Shown: positions 26,278 through 34,613, counted from the first letter of the stretch. The stretch is 64,000 bases of DNA from a virus (IMGVR_UViG_3300044710_000080:1-64000); one strand, 5' to 3'. The notes: generated by a model not told the origin, from the letters alone. Made by a program: numbers and translations.

Positions 26278-26879
26278 TAGAAGTCCACACGCTTGCCGGC
26301 GCCCGAATGTGGAAATGGTAAAACGTACTCATAACGCCGAGTTAAACGCGCATCCGACCCTTCGCATCCATCGTCCCAAGTCTTTCGCGTATCGGTGCAA
26401 ACGCTCAAACCGTTATCTTCGACGACGAACGTGATCGGCAGGCAATGCCCGCGCGCATAGTTCCAGCATTCGTGATAGATGCCCGTGCGACTTGTCATGT
26501 CCCCGAGAAAGGCCCAACAGCGCTCATCCTTCCCCGCTCGCTTGATCGCCCATGCGATCCCGAGCGCGATGGGCAGAACCCCGCCGACGATGGCGGATGA
26601 GATCACCCGACGCGCGGGAAAATTCAACGCAATCGAATGGCCTTTCAAAATCGCGGCCCGCAGTTCCTCTGGCGGCACGCCCTTGAGCAAACAGTGGTAG
26701 TGCGACCTCCAAGAAACTGCGCACCAGTCCTGTTCACGCACGTCGGCGAAGATGTCCAGCAAGGCCTGCTCATTGCCGCCGGCCAGATGTATGGGGGACC
26801 GGATGCGTGCCGCATTGAAGTCAGCAGCCACGGATTCCTCAAACGCGCGGAGAGATTCGACAGTGTGGTTCGTGATCAT
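26277..26879 (-). CDS. TPP-dependent enzyme, PP-domain subunit (E1-alpha/transketolase-like)
   Basis: 200 aa. The PP domain is clear: SSAIVGGVLPIALGIAWA, then the cofactor motif GDMTSRTGIYHECWNYA...LPITFVVEDN, which follows the GDG-X-N pattern with Met in place of the second Gly. HLAGGNEQALLDIF and WRSHYHCLLKG near the start match E1-alpha enzymes. It works with the Pyr subunit downstream. The ATG at 26879 overlaps the upstream stop (ATGA). Confidence 0.75.
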   Translation of the reverse strand: MITNHTVESLRAFEESVAADFNAARIRSPIHLAGGNEQALLDIFADVREQDWCAVSWRSHYHCLLKGVPPEELRAAILKGHSIALNFPARRVISSAIVGGVLPIALGIAWAIKRAGKDERCWAFLGDMTSRTGIYHECWNYARGHCLPITFVVEDNGLSVCTDTRKTWDDGCEGSDARLTRRYEYVLPFPHSGAGKRVDF

Positions 26880-27610
26880 TCGCCGAACACATTCCAATTG
26901 CCAAACTCTTCGATGAGGTCTGCGGAGAAGCAATCAATTTTATGATCGGACCGACCACCATCGAAAGCGGCGAGAGCATTCTTCCCGGTCGCGCGGACGC
27001 CGTTAACGGCGTGGGTCGCCTTCAACCGTCGAAGCTGAACGGCGTCCGGTTCATCCGAGTTCCCATCTCGTATGCGCGTTTCGTTCTGCCAGATGTAGGC
27101 GTTGGCAAGTTGAATCACGACGATTGCCTTAATCTGCTCGGCGCGAAGCGGCGGACGTTCCGCGAGGATCAGATCAATGTCGTGCATGATGAGTTTCAGC
27201 TCGGCGCGGTAGTCATCGCGGTGCTCATCGATGAAAATTTCCTTCTGGAGCACGATGGTGAGGCGGTCGACGAGGTCGCTCAATGTCGGCAAATACTTGC
27301 GCTCGTTACCTGGAAACATCGGGCGCGCCAGAAGGGAACCGAATCCCCATTTGCCGGATGCGTAGGCTTCCCGCGTCTCGGGATCGAACTTGACGCCTTG
27401 GGCTTCCAGCGCCTCAAGAATGAGCTTCTGATGCGCGGGAGAATTTTGCGGCACGTAGGTTCCCCCGTCCGCGCACCGTATCGGGCCGGGCGCCCCACCT
27501 CGTTCGTGCTCGTCGAATCGGAGGCCGCAGCGGGCGCAGATCGGGACCATACTGGAGGGGGAGAGGGGGATGTCGGGGCCGTGGTCGTCGCGGCCGTGCT
27601 GGTCGGTCAT
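26876..27610 (-). CDS. Zinc-binding protein with helical domain, unknown
   Basis: 244 aa. The N-terminus carries CARCGLRFDEHE and a later Cys-Asp-Gly segment that may bind zinc. The rest is helical (LSDLVDRLTIVLQKEIFIDEHRDDY). Similar helical proteins accompany glycosyltransferases in surface-polymer clusters, but I cannot name the family with confidence. It is the second gene after the promoter at 27.9 kb. Confidence 0.6.
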   Translation of the reverse strand: MTDQHGRDDHGPDIPLSPSSMVPICARCGLRFDEHERGGAPGPIRCADGGTYVPQNSPAHQKLILEALEAQGVKFDPETREAYASGKWGFGSLLARPMFPGNERKYLPTLSDLVDRLTIVLQKEIFIDEHRDDYRAELKLIMHDIDLILAERPPLRAEQIKAIVVIQLANAYIWQNETRIRDGNSDEPDAVQLRRLKATHAVNGVRATGKNALAAFDGGRSDHKIDCFSADLIEEFGNWNVFGE

Positions 27611-27612
27611 GT

Positions 27613-27843
27613 TTATCGCCGTTTCCTTGCGGGCACTTCTTCCGCTGGAGGCTTCACAAGAAGTTGGCGAGCATGCTCACTGAGCGGCTTCAAGTCGGGC
27701 CGGACCTTCATCAGCGCGCTTATGAGTTCGTCGATTTCTTCGCGCGTACAGATTGATCCGCCAAGCACCACAGCGGGGCCGACAGATGTTTCCCCACCTG
27801 GATGCACAAGATTTACCATTTGGGTATGGATGATGTAAGGCAT
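27613..27843 (-). CDS. Small protein, first gene after the 27.9-kb promoter
   Basis: 76 aa with a GGGAG ribosome site before the ATG. The product has a short beta part and a helical basic tail (LLVKPPAEEVPARKRR). It is the first gene of the unit that runs down to the lysis cassette. No family recognised. Confidence 0.6.
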   Translation of the reverse strand: MPYIIHTQMVNLVHPGGETSVGPAVVLGGSICTREEIDELISALMKVRPDLKPLSEHARQLLVKPPAEEVPARKRR

Positions 27844-27879
27844 AATGAATCTCCCGGCCGGTTCAGGTTGCCCAATCCG

Positions 27880-27907
27880 ACTATAGGGAAAATTGTCCCG
27901 GTGTCTA
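27880..27907 (-). promoter_or_regulatory. Promoter P1 with conserved spacer operator
   Basis: Minus strand: -35 TAGACA (27907-27902), 16-base spacer containing CGGGACAATTTTCCC, -10 TATAGT (27885-27880). The first three bases of the -35 are the stop codon of the gene at 27905-28237. It should drive the leftward unit from 27843 through the sugar-enzyme and tail genes. Confidence 0.7.
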
Positions 27908-28237
27908 GTGGGTAGTGACCGTAGCGGCCTCGGGCTTGACGCCCATACGGTTTTTCTGGGCGGCCTCAACGGCGAGGGCGCGGACGCGGCCGAGCGTGGC
28001 CTCGAAACCGGATTCGGCCCATCCCGGCTTCTGGCGCATGTCGTCCACGATTTCGGCGAAGATGAGCGCGTCGGGCGGGCGCAGGGCGAGCGACCTTCCA
28101 GCGATGCTCTGGTAGACCCTCCATCCGGTGCCGTGGTCGTAGTGGATGCCGACCTGCAACGCCGACCCCGGCGGGGCGGTCGAGATGTGCAGGAGCCAGC
28201 CCTTGATCTGGAGGAGGCGCTTGCGCTTGCCGCTCAT
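27905..28237 (-). CDS. Hypothetical protein
   Basis: 110 aa, basic N-terminus, a beta-rich middle (HYDHGTGWRVYQSIAG) and a helical end. Its ATG follows the preceding stop directly (TGAATG) and its stop forms part of promoter P1. No family recognised. Confidence 0.65.
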   Translation of the reverse strand: MSGKRKRLLQIKGWLLHISTAPPGSALQVGIHYDHGTGWRVYQSIAGRSLALRPPDALIFAEIVDDMRQKPGWAESGFEATLGRVRALAVEAAQKNRMGVKPEAATVTTH

Positions 28238-28573
28238 TCAGGTCAGGCCTTCGATCTTCCCGTTCGTGACGTGGAAGTGCGCGTTGCATCCGCCGGTGAG
28301 TTGGACCGAACTTGAGCCAGCAACCAGCGTCAGGTCGTCGATCCCGGTCCCGGTCAGGTTCCAGCGCCCCGGTTGCGGCGACACGTCCTGCGGGACTGAG
28401 GGCGACCAGCAAATGACCGAATGCACGCCGATCCCATCTGGATGCCCGAGAAAGCACTTCGGGCAAAGGAACATCACGCCGTCCGCACCCGCAATCACGT
28501 CGCCCACATCTTGAAATGTGTGATGGCTTTCCAGTTTGAGGAACTTCGCCTCTAGCTCGCGGAGTGTCGTCAT
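28238..28573 (-). CDS. DUF6527-like zinc-ribbon protein
   Basis: 111 aa. The pattern MFLCPKC-LGHPDG, WSPSVPQ, RWNLTGTGIDDLTL and a final CNAHFHVTNGKIEGL fits the small DUF6527 family seen near phage and restriction genes. Two Cys and several His could bind zinc. Its role is unknown. The ATG overlaps the stop of the glycosyltransferase before it. Confidence 0.65.
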   Translation of the reverse strand: MTTLRELEAKFLKLESHHTFQDVGDVIAGADGVMFLCPKCFLGHPDGIGVHSVICWSPSVPQDVSPQPGRWNLTGTGIDDLTLVAGSSSVQLTGGCNAHFHVTNGKIEGLT

Positions 28574-29508
28574 GCCGCCACCGCCTTCTTCACCCGCGCC
28601 GGGTCGAGCACCCCGATATGGTCCAGCGCCCGCCCGACGCAGACCTCGGGCGGGAACTTCGCCTTGAACTTCTCGAATTGCGAGGCCCACACCCCGCGCC
28701 AGGCCGCCCGCACCAGCAGGCATTGGCTGTAGAAGCCCTCGATCGTGTCGGAGAATCGCACAACTTCATCCCATGGCTTCGACAGCAAATGCGGCTCCGC
28801 GACCACCGGGCGCCCAAGGCAGAGCGCCGTGTTACATCGGGACGACGATACAAGGCCCATCGATTCGAACTTCCTCACCTGGATGATGACCTTCGCCCGC
28901 CGCATCGTCTCGTCGCGTTCCTGCTGCGTCGCGAAGTCGACCACCAGCCGCACCGCCTTCTCCGTCCCCACCCGCTTCGCCAGCCGCTTCAAGATCGAGT
29001 GCCGCCGCGGTGTGAGCGACCCGTAGAACCCGAACTCGTAGTCCGGCTCCTTGTCGGTGATGCGCACCAGCGTCGGCGCATACCCGAGCTCGATCGGCGC
29101 CGCCGGCGCGAATTGCCCGTACCACTTCGTCACATGCTCGCCTGGCACCAGATGCAGGATCCCCTCGCAATACTTCGCCGCATCCGGGAACCGCTCCTGC
29201 CGGTAGACCATCTCCCGCTGCGTGCCCTGGTTGAAGCCCCGTTCGCTCGGCTCCTCCGTCGCCAGGATGATCCAGCGCGCGCCTTGCTGCGCCGCATTCG
29301 CTACCAGATTAACGCTGTCCTTCGTGAAGCCTTCGACAATGACGTTGATGCCATCGGCCCCGCTGACAAGTTTGGTATTTGAGGCATCCCATACTGCTTT
29401 GTGGCCCAAGGCATTGATTTGATGGCCGAAAATTGCAATTACGTCCTCAAGAGAACGCTGTCCTACTTCACTGTGGTTACCTAAAAAAAAGCAAAATTGT
29501 TGGCCCAT
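28570..29508 (-). CDS. Glycosyltransferase (CgeB/GT4-like)
   Basis: 312 aa. The C-terminal half has the GT-B style acceptor/donor region YEFGFYGSLTPRRHSILKRLAK and MRRAKVIIQVRKFESMGLVSSSRCNTALCLGRPVVAE, resembling CgeB-type glycosyltransferases. The ATG at 29508 shares a base with the stop of the virion gene (TAATG). One of four transferases in the cluster; donor sugar not predictable. Confidence 0.7.
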   Translation of the reverse strand: MGQQFCFFLGNHSEVGQRSLEDVIAIFGHQINALGHKAVWDASNTKLVSGADGINVIVEGFTKDSVNLVANAAQQGARWIILATEEPSERGFNQGTQREMVYRQERFPDAAKYCEGILHLVPGEHVTKWYGQFAPAAPIELGYAPTLVRITDKEPDYEFGFYGSLTPRRHSILKRLAKRVGTEKAVRLVVDFATQQERDETMRRAKVIIQVRKFESMGLVSSSRCNTALCLGRPVVAEPHLLSKPWDEVVRFSDTIEGFYSQCLLVRAAWRGVWASQFEKFKAKFPPEVCVGRALDHIGVLDPARVKKAVAA

Positions 29509-29951
29509 TATTTCACCTCGAAAGCAATAGCATTGATGGTTTCTGAGGTGTGAATCCATGGCTTGTCAAACCCTTTGCGGGCTATCGTCGATGCCTTCAA
29601 CGGTGGGCTCGTGATCGTCGCCACTGATTCGCGAAGCTCGCCGCTGATCTGCTCACCGACCATGGCCATTGCGGGCTTGGCGTCGAAGTCGGTTTGTTTG
29701 AGAGCGGCGGCGACGGCCTCGCCCCACTTCGGGGATTTGGCGGCGATCATGTTGCGAAAGGCGGGCCTGGGCGGCTGGCCGCGCGAGGGCACGCCGTACT
29801 CGGTGAGAGCGGCGCGGAGGGGAATCGACATGCCGTCTGAGCCCGTGGCTCCTTCGAGCCATCCGACCCGGAGGTTTGCGGGCGTGGTGATGTGCTGCGC
29901 GAGCTCGTTCAGCTTTTGCCGCAATTTCTCTCCCCCGCTGATGGTCGCCAT
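29508..29951 (-). CDS. Virion morphogenesis (gp10-like) protein stranded among sugar genes
   Basis: 147 aa. The pattern MIAAKSPKWGEAVAAALKQ, MVGEQISGELRESVATITSPPLKASTIARKGFDKPWIHTSETINAIAF (in parts) is that of a minor head/neck protein of the HK97-gp10 type. Such genes normally sit between head connectors and tail terminator; here it is flanked by a glycosyltransferase and small ORFs. This suggests that the sugar genes were inserted into the head-tail junction region. Confidence 0.7.
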   Translation of the reverse strand: MATISGGEKLRQKLNELAQHITTPANLRVGWLEGATGSDGMSIPLRAALTEYGVPSRGQPPRPAFRNMIAAKSPKWGEAVAAALKQTDFDAKPAMAMVGEQISGELRESVATITSPPLKASTIARKGFDKPWIHTSETINAIAFEVK

Positions 29952-29953
29952 TT

Positions 29954-30055
29954 TCAAAACCCCTGGATACCGAGCAAGTGTAGCAGACCGCAGAGGAAGG
30001 CGATGTAGAGAACTTGCCCGAAGGTGAGGTCGAAGAGGAAGATGGCGTCGCTCAT
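29954..30055 (-). CDS. 33-aa membrane mini-protein
   Basis: Short product with one hydrophobic helix (residues 11-31). It ends right before the virion gene and its ATG overlaps the stop of a tiny upstream frame (ATGA). Function unknown. Confidence 0.45.
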   Translation of the reverse strand: MSDAIFLFDLTFGQVLYIAFLCGLLHLLGIQGF

Positions 30056-30144
30056 CGGGGCATCCGTCCGGCTTTTCTTCCCCGCGTGCCGGACAACGCG
30101 GTTACAAACCTGCGGCGTGAGACAAGTCCAAGGACGCACGGCAT
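30052..30144 (-). CDS. Possible 30-aa basic peptide
   Basis: A short frame that ends in an ATGA overlap with the next mini-gene and has a weak GGAGAG site 11 bases before its ATG. Arg/Lys-rich. The overlap is the only real support; an upstream in-frame ATG at 30216 would overlap the previous gene. Confidence 0.25.
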   Translation of the reverse strand: MPCVLGLVSRRRFVTALSGTRGRKAGRMPR

Positions 30145-30172
30145 CGCTAGATGCTCTCCGCAGGACCGGAAG

Positions 30173-30373
30173 CTAATTGCGCCTCCACCATAGCCTGATG
30201 CCAGGGCGCAAGTCATGATAGGGGCAGTGGGGTTCATCCTCCAAGACCTCAAACTGTTGGCGCCAGAACTCCATCGCCGCGCGCACGAAAGATACCCGAT
30301 AAAGAACCGATCGATTACGCGACCGCGCCATGCGCCTTGTGATAATCTTGTGTGTTGCCGCCAAATTTATCAT
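30173..30373 (-). CDS. Small basic protein
   Basis: 66 aa, Arg-rich, with an aromatic C-terminus (IRLWWRRN). It starts shortly after the stop of the glycosyltransferase at 30387. No family recognised. Confidence 0.5.
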   Translation of the reverse strand: MINLAATHKIITRRMARSRNRSVLYRVSFVRAAMEFWRQQFEVLEDEPHCPYHDLRPGIRLWWRRN

Positions 30374-30386
30374 CCGAATGACTCGC

Positions 30387-31565
30387 TCATCGCAGCCACG
30401 GCAGCGCCCCTTCCGCCTCCTCCAGAGTCTCGTATCGGACAATGCCCGGCCGGTTGCGGTGCGATGGCGTTGCGAGGTCGAGCGAGCCGAGCCGGTGCGG
30501 CACCACGTAGACCCCGCCATCGTAGGAGACAAGGTTCATTGAGCCGACGGTGGCGAGGAGTTGGGGATTCGTCGGGGGCGCGAAGATGGCCCCTCCCGGC
30601 TTCTCCGTCGGGAGGGGCGCGGTTTTATCGTCGGACCCCTGAGGGCTCGTTCGTAGTCCTCCATGCTGCACCACCTCGCTTCCCTGCTGGAGGCCAATTC
30701 GCTCGAAGACTGAGGTCCAGAACGGCCGCGCGGCGTGCCGCTCGAGCATCTTGCCCCGCATCCGCTCCGCCATTTCGCGGTCGGCGTCGCCACGGGAAGG
30801 GGCGGCCCGGATGATCTGCTCTGCGTGGTCGTCGGAGCCATACTCGAGGAAATCGACCCCGGGCTCGAACCACGTCCGCGCCGGCGAGTCACTCGGCTCG
30901 AGCAGGCAGGCCCCGGCGAGCGAGGCCTCGACGAACCGGCCTTTGACGTGCCGCTTCTGGCCGGTGCCGGTCCGAGCGTCGTTGATGACGATCCGGCAAC
31001 CCGAATAGAAGGCGCAGACCTCCGGGTAGGAAACCCATGCCCCCGGGTTGAGCCATACGAGGCCGCTAGATGCGAGTCGCTGCAGGATGGGGGTCCTAGC
31101 ACCCCCACCCCCGCAAAAACCCGCCAGCGTGCCCCGCTGGGGCCAGGGGAGGGGGTTAAACATGCCGGGATCGACCGGGGTGAGCGCCACAAGGCCGAAA
31201 CGGGCGATCGGGTTCTCCCGGGATCCGTCGATTGCGACCTGGAGGCGGAACGCCCCGGCGCGATCGTATTCCTCGAGGAGCGGCCACCAGGGCGGGTCGG
31301 CGGCGTCGGAGCAGATGTGCACCATCGGCGCCACCCCGTTCGCCCGCCAGAGGGCGTCCGTCGTCGGGATCGGGCACCCGTCCTGGTGCGGCATGCAGGC
31401 GCCGATGTAGACGATGACATCCGGGCGGTGCTGCTCGGCGATAGCGCCAACATCGGCGCCGAAGACGTCATACCGGACGACCGCAGTATCGGGGACAACC
31501 GCCGTGAACGAGCGGACGAGTTTTTCAGTGTCGGGCGTTCTTGTAGTGAGGCAAAGGCCCTTCAT
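30387..31565 (-). CDS. Glycosyltransferase (CgeB-like) with C-terminal extra domain
   Basis: 392 aa. Residues 1-300 resemble CgeB-type GT-B enzymes: MVHICSDAADPPWWPLL, FGLVALTPVDPGMFNP, HVKGRFVEASLAGACLLEP and WFEPGVDFLEYGS. The final ~70 residues (NLVSYDGGVYVVPHRLGSLDL) are a small domain also found appended to other glycosyltransferases. It is related to the gene at 32546-33571, with the same acidic pocket and C-terminal ERHAARPFW pattern, suggesting duplication. Confidence 0.75.
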   Translation of the reverse strand: MKGLCLTTRTPDTEKLVRSFTAVVPDTAVVRYDVFGADVGAIAEQHRPDVIVYIGACMPHQDGCPIPTTDALWRANGVAPMVHICSDAADPPWWPLLEEYDRAGAFRLQVAIDGSRENPIARFGLVALTPVDPGMFNPLPWPQRGTLAGFCGGGGARTPILQRLASSGLVWLNPGAWVSYPEVCAFYSGCRIVINDARTGTGQKRHVKGRFVEASLAGACLLEPSDSPARTWFEPGVDFLEYGSDDHAEQIIRAAPSRGDADREMAERMRGKMLERHAARPFWTSVFERIGLQQGSEVVQHGGLRTSPQGSDDKTAPLPTEKPGGAIFAPPTNPQLLATVGSMNLVSYDGGVYVVPHRLGSLDLATPSHRNRPGIVRYETLEEAEGALPWLR

Positions 31566-31741
31566 GATTTTGCTGCTCGTGTGCGAAGGATGATGTTCAA
31601 TCCTTCATCTGAGCACGCACGTTCCGTGAGATCGTTGTAAAGTACCGCCGCCTCATACTGCGATTTGCAGACGACGGTGAAGTGAACCTCACTCAAAATC
31701 ATCGAAATCCGTCCAGCCTGAAATGAGAATGGTTCGCTCAT
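31562..31741 (-). CDS. Small hypothetical protein
   Basis: 59 aa. Start and stop both overlap neighbours by 4 bases (ATGA). One Cys pair, alpha/beta composition. No family recognised. Confidence 0.5.
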   Translation of the reverse strand: MSEPFSFQAGRISMILSEVHFTVVCKSQYEAAVLYNDLTERACSDEGLNIILRTRAAKS

Positions 31742-32007
31742 GCCGTCACCTTTATTGCGGGTGGAGGTGGACGAGGCCGAGACCGCAGCGACCGATCTAC
31801 CCAGAGACGCCCCGGTTCTAAGATCAGGAAACCGGGTATAGGCCGAGCCGTAGGCCCTCTCACTTCGCTGAGACGACATTCGCGCATGAGCCCTTTCCGG
31901 ACCAATGCTTCCCCCGTCTGCCAATTGTCAGGCCAACGGTCAATCCACCCCCGCGGTTCGCGAGCAGCGAAATGCAGCATCTCGCGTTGAGGTGCGCTCA
32001 ACCGCAT
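31738..32007 (-). CDS. Small winged-helix-like protein
   Basis: 89 aa. The N-terminal part (LSAPQREMLHFAAREPRGW, TGEALVRKGLMREC) reads like a helix-turn-helix/winged domain, followed by a Pro/Arg-rich tail. It overlaps the Mom-like gene by 10 bases. Possible regulator; not assigned. Confidence 0.5.
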   Translation of the reverse strand: MRLSAPQREMLHFAAREPRGWIDRWPDNWQTGEALVRKGLMRECRLSEVRGPTARPIPGFLILEPGRLWVDRSLRSRPRPPPPAIKVTA

Positions 32008-32549
32008 AGCTCTGCAAACCGTTTGAATGGCACGCCGCCGGGTTCGCGATATTCAGCCCACGGCCAGCGGCGCAGTATCGATTCGTCCTGAGCTCTGAGT
32101 ATCGCGGTACGCTCGCCGTCCGGAGCGAGTGCGAAAATCCACCGATCCTTGACGCTCTCCTGCTGGCCCTCAGACCATGCGCCGTTGCCAGTAGGCGGTG
32201 GACGAAGGCGATGCCAAGTCGGCGCCCACCACCAATTGCAGGCCCGGTAAAGCGTCCCGGTATGGCCTACCGATGGGTCCGAATAGCTGACGATGGTCGT
32301 CGCATCCGGCCGGATGGCGCGCAACGCGCGCACGAACGCCGCCCATTGTCGGCTGCCGTCGTTGCGGATTCCGCGGATAAGGCACCAGCGCACCAGCTCG
32401 AGCCAGTGGCCGGGAAGCCGACGCGCAGTCGGCGATGCAATCACGATGGCGCCGAACTCGTCCCTCCACGCAACACCGCGATCAACTGCGCCGAGATAGT
32501 GGTTCTCGGCGAGCAGTCCAGCGATTGATCGGCAAGAAGTCCAAGTCAT
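31998..32549 (-). CDS. Mom-like GNAT-fold protein (candidate adenine modification)
   Basis: 183 aa. It matches the Mom-type phage acetyltransferase-fold family in the core ATTIVSYSDPSVGHTGTLYRACNWWW, with a preceding ELVRWCLIRGI helix and an N-terminal HYLGAVDRG. Phage Mu Mom modifies adenine in DNA to escape restriction; here the same role is inferred from the fold motif only. It sits between two glycosyltransferases, with ATGA overlap to the upstream one. Confidence 0.55.
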   Translation of the reverse strand: MTWTSCRSIAGLLAENHYLGAVDRGVAWRDEFGAIVIASPTARRLPGHWLELVRWCLIRGIRNDGSRQWAAFVRALRAIRPDATTIVSYSDPSVGHTGTLYRACNWWWAPTWHRLRPPPTGNGAWSEGQQESVKDRWIFALAPDGERTAILRAQDESILRRWPWAEYREPGGVPFKRFAELCG

Positions 32550-33571
32550 GCCAGCACCTTCATCCCGATCCGCTCCAGCACCTTACCCCAGAACGCGGAG
32601 GGGGAGTGGCGCTCGATGACCTTGCGGCGGAGCGAGAGCGCCATTTTCTGCGCCTCTTCTGGATTCCCTTCAAGCCATTCCAAGCCGCGTCGAATATCGG
32701 AGATTCCTTGATCCGGCCCTTGATAGCAGCGGTAATCTTTGCCCATCTCAAACCACTGACAAGTGGGCGACATTTCATTCTCGAAGAGCACCGCCCCCGC
32801 GAGCGCCGTCTCTATCACCCGCGCCTTGACGTGCATCCGGTCCCCGCTCCCGGTCGCGGCGTGGTTCCAGACGCAACGGCAGGAAGAGAGGAAATCGCGA
32901 TAGCCGGCTTGGCTCGGGTCGGTGTGGTCGCGGTCGCTGATCGTCAGCAGGCCGGCGCCGAGGAGCGAACGGATCGCCGGCGTGCGCGGGTGCAGATAGC
33001 CGCCCGGGGGCGGGTCGCCGAGCTGGTAACTGCCGCGGAAGCCGAGCCGCACCGGCCGCTCCGCCCACGGCCGCGGCGGATCCGGAAACCCGGCGGGGTC
33101 GATCGGGCAGAGCCCCGTCATGCCGAACTCGCCAATCGGCCCATCCCTCACGCCGTCGATGTTGACCTGGAGCGCGAAGCAGCCCGCATCCTGATAGCGC
33201 CGCAGCTGCGGCCACCAGTCGGCCTCCGACCCATCGCAGCACAGGTGCACGAACGGGTGCCGTCGGCCTATCTCGCGGAGCACATCGACATTCGGCATCA
33301 GCGCCCCGCCAGCATCGCAGCAGCCGATCATGAGCACCCAATCCGGCCCCTGCGAATCCACAAGGGCCGGGAGGCGCTCGAAATAGCGATGGTCGGGCAG
33401 AACCTCGATCCCCTCTGCGGAGAATTGCCGCCGGTGCTGCTCGTAATCCCCCGCGTTGTGCACGTTCATGAGGTCATAGACGATGGGCTTGACCTCGTGC
33501 CCGAGGCCGCGCAACGGCTCGTAGATCGGCGGGCAGCTGGTGGAGAATGTCCGGAGGACCGTTACGCGCAT
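32546..33571 (-). CDS. Glycosyltransferase (CgeB-like)
   Basis: 341 aa. It has CgeB-family features: DWVLMIGCCDAGGALMPN, HLCCDGSEADWWPQL, a GFRGSYQLG segment, MHVKARVIETALAGAVLFENE and WFEMGKDYRCY, ending with ERHSPSAFWGKVLERIG. Clearly paralogous to the gene at 30387. No signal or membrane segment, so cytoplasmic. It could glycosylate a virion protein, DNA base or surface polymer. Confidence 0.75.
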   Translation of the reverse strand: MRVTVLRTFSTSCPPIYEPLRGLGHEVKPIVYDLMNVHNAGDYEQHRRQFSAEGIEVLPDHRYFERLPALVDSQGPDWVLMIGCCDAGGALMPNVDVLREIGRRHPFVHLCCDGSEADWWPQLRRYQDAGCFALQVNIDGVRDGPIGEFGMTGLCPIDPAGFPDPPRPWAERPVRLGFRGSYQLGDPPPGGYLHPRTPAIRSLLGAGLLTISDRDHTDPSQAGYRDFLSSCRCVWNHAATGSGDRMHVKARVIETALAGAVLFENEMSPTCQWFEMGKDYRCYQGPDQGISDIRRGLEWLEGNPEEAQKMALSLRRKVIERHSPSAFWGKVLERIGMKVLA

Positions 33572-33840
33572 CAGCCTGTCCCCGCCCGTTCATGTTCGGG
33601 CGCGCCTTGCTCGCCGCCCCACGTTGGACGCACGCCGGTTTCCTGTTCGATGATGTCGCCGACGGCATCGCGCATTATGTCCATAAACGCTTGCTTGCGA
33701 ACCGGATGATCGCGCACGAACGCCATCGCGATCGATCCGAGCCAAAGCGCCCCCTCCATAGTATCTGGCATCGCGTAGTAGGCGTTCCAGTTGTTGCCCT
33801 CTACGCGCAACGAAAGACGACCAATCTGCTGTTTTTTCAT
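33571..33840 (-). CDS. Hypothetical protein
   Basis: 89 aa, mixed alpha/beta with a helical middle (MEGALWLGSIAMAFVRDHP). Overlaps both neighbouring glycosyltransferase genes at start (ATGA) and stop (TGATG). No family recognised. Confidence 0.6.
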   Translation of the reverse strand: MKKQQIGRLSLRVEGNNWNAYYAMPDTMEGALWLGSIAMAFVRDHPVRKQAFMDIMRDAVGDIIEQETGVRPTWGGEQGAPEHERAGTG

Positions 33841-34613
33841 TGCGGCTTCCCCTTCCAGATCGTCCGCGCCCCGGCCGGCAGCATGTCGAGCGGGACATCA
33901 ACGTTGAACCCGCGCAGACTCGTCACGTCATAGCCCGCCCCGTACCGATTCGCCCACCGGGAGAGGAAGAGGGCCATGTCGGCCGCCGTCGTATGGGCTT
34001 CCCCAATCCAGTCAGCACCGCCGCTCAATACTGGCATCTTCCGAGCGTCGTCGGCCAGTACCCGCACCAGCGGCTCGCGCGACCACTCACACCGCCCGCC
34101 CGCGCTCCATACCCGCATCCCGAGATCGCAGTCCGCGAAGCCGACCCGATAGTCCCCAGTGAGCCAGAGGCCACGCGCAGCGTCGCGTCGGCGCATCAGC
34201 GGGAAGTAGGGATAGTAGTTGCCGAAGACGGTCCCGATTCGCAGCGTAAAGGCTTGGCGCAGCCCGAGGCAGAATGGCGATGGCGGGCCGCCTCGGTCTG
34301 CAAACGCGAACTCCCGCGCGAGAAAATTGTCGAGCGCAATCTCATCCCATCCCGGCACGAACTCGTGGTCGTCGACCCAGGCGAGGACGAAGTCACCAGT
34401 CGTCTTTCGCAGCGCAGCCTCATGCGCGGCATTAGCGCCTTCCGAGTCGCCCTCCTTTATCCAGACGACGCGGACGCGCCGGTCGAACTTGAGTGCCGGC
34501 TCGTAAGGGGAAACGACGATGATCTCGACATTGTCGTGCACCGTCGCTCGGATATTGTCGAGCGCGCGCTCCAGCGCGGGCGGGTGCAGGGAAGGGAGGG
34601 TGATCGAGATCAT
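33837..34613 (-). CDS. Family 2 glycosyltransferase
   Basis: 258 aa with the GT-A fold: ITLPSLHPPALERALDNI, VEIIVVSPYEP, a GANAAHEAALRKTTGDFVLAWVDDHEF segment with the DxD-like acidic motif, and later GFADCDLGMRVW. It uses an NDP-sugar donor. It is the second gene after promoter P2 and starts four bases after the mini membrane gene. Confidence 0.8.
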   Translation of the reverse strand: MISITLPSLHPPALERALDNIRATVHDNVEIIVVSPYEPALKFDRRVRVVWIKEGDSEGANAAHEAALRKTTGDFVLAWVDDHEFVPGWDEIALDNFLAREFAFADRGGPPSPFCLGLRQAFTLRIGTVFGNYYPYFPLMRRRDAARGLWLTGDYRVGFADCDLGMRVWSAGGRCEWSREPLVRVLADDARKMPVLSGGADWIGEAHTTAADMALFLSRWANRYGAGYDVTSLRGFNVDVPLDMLPAGARTIWKGKPQ

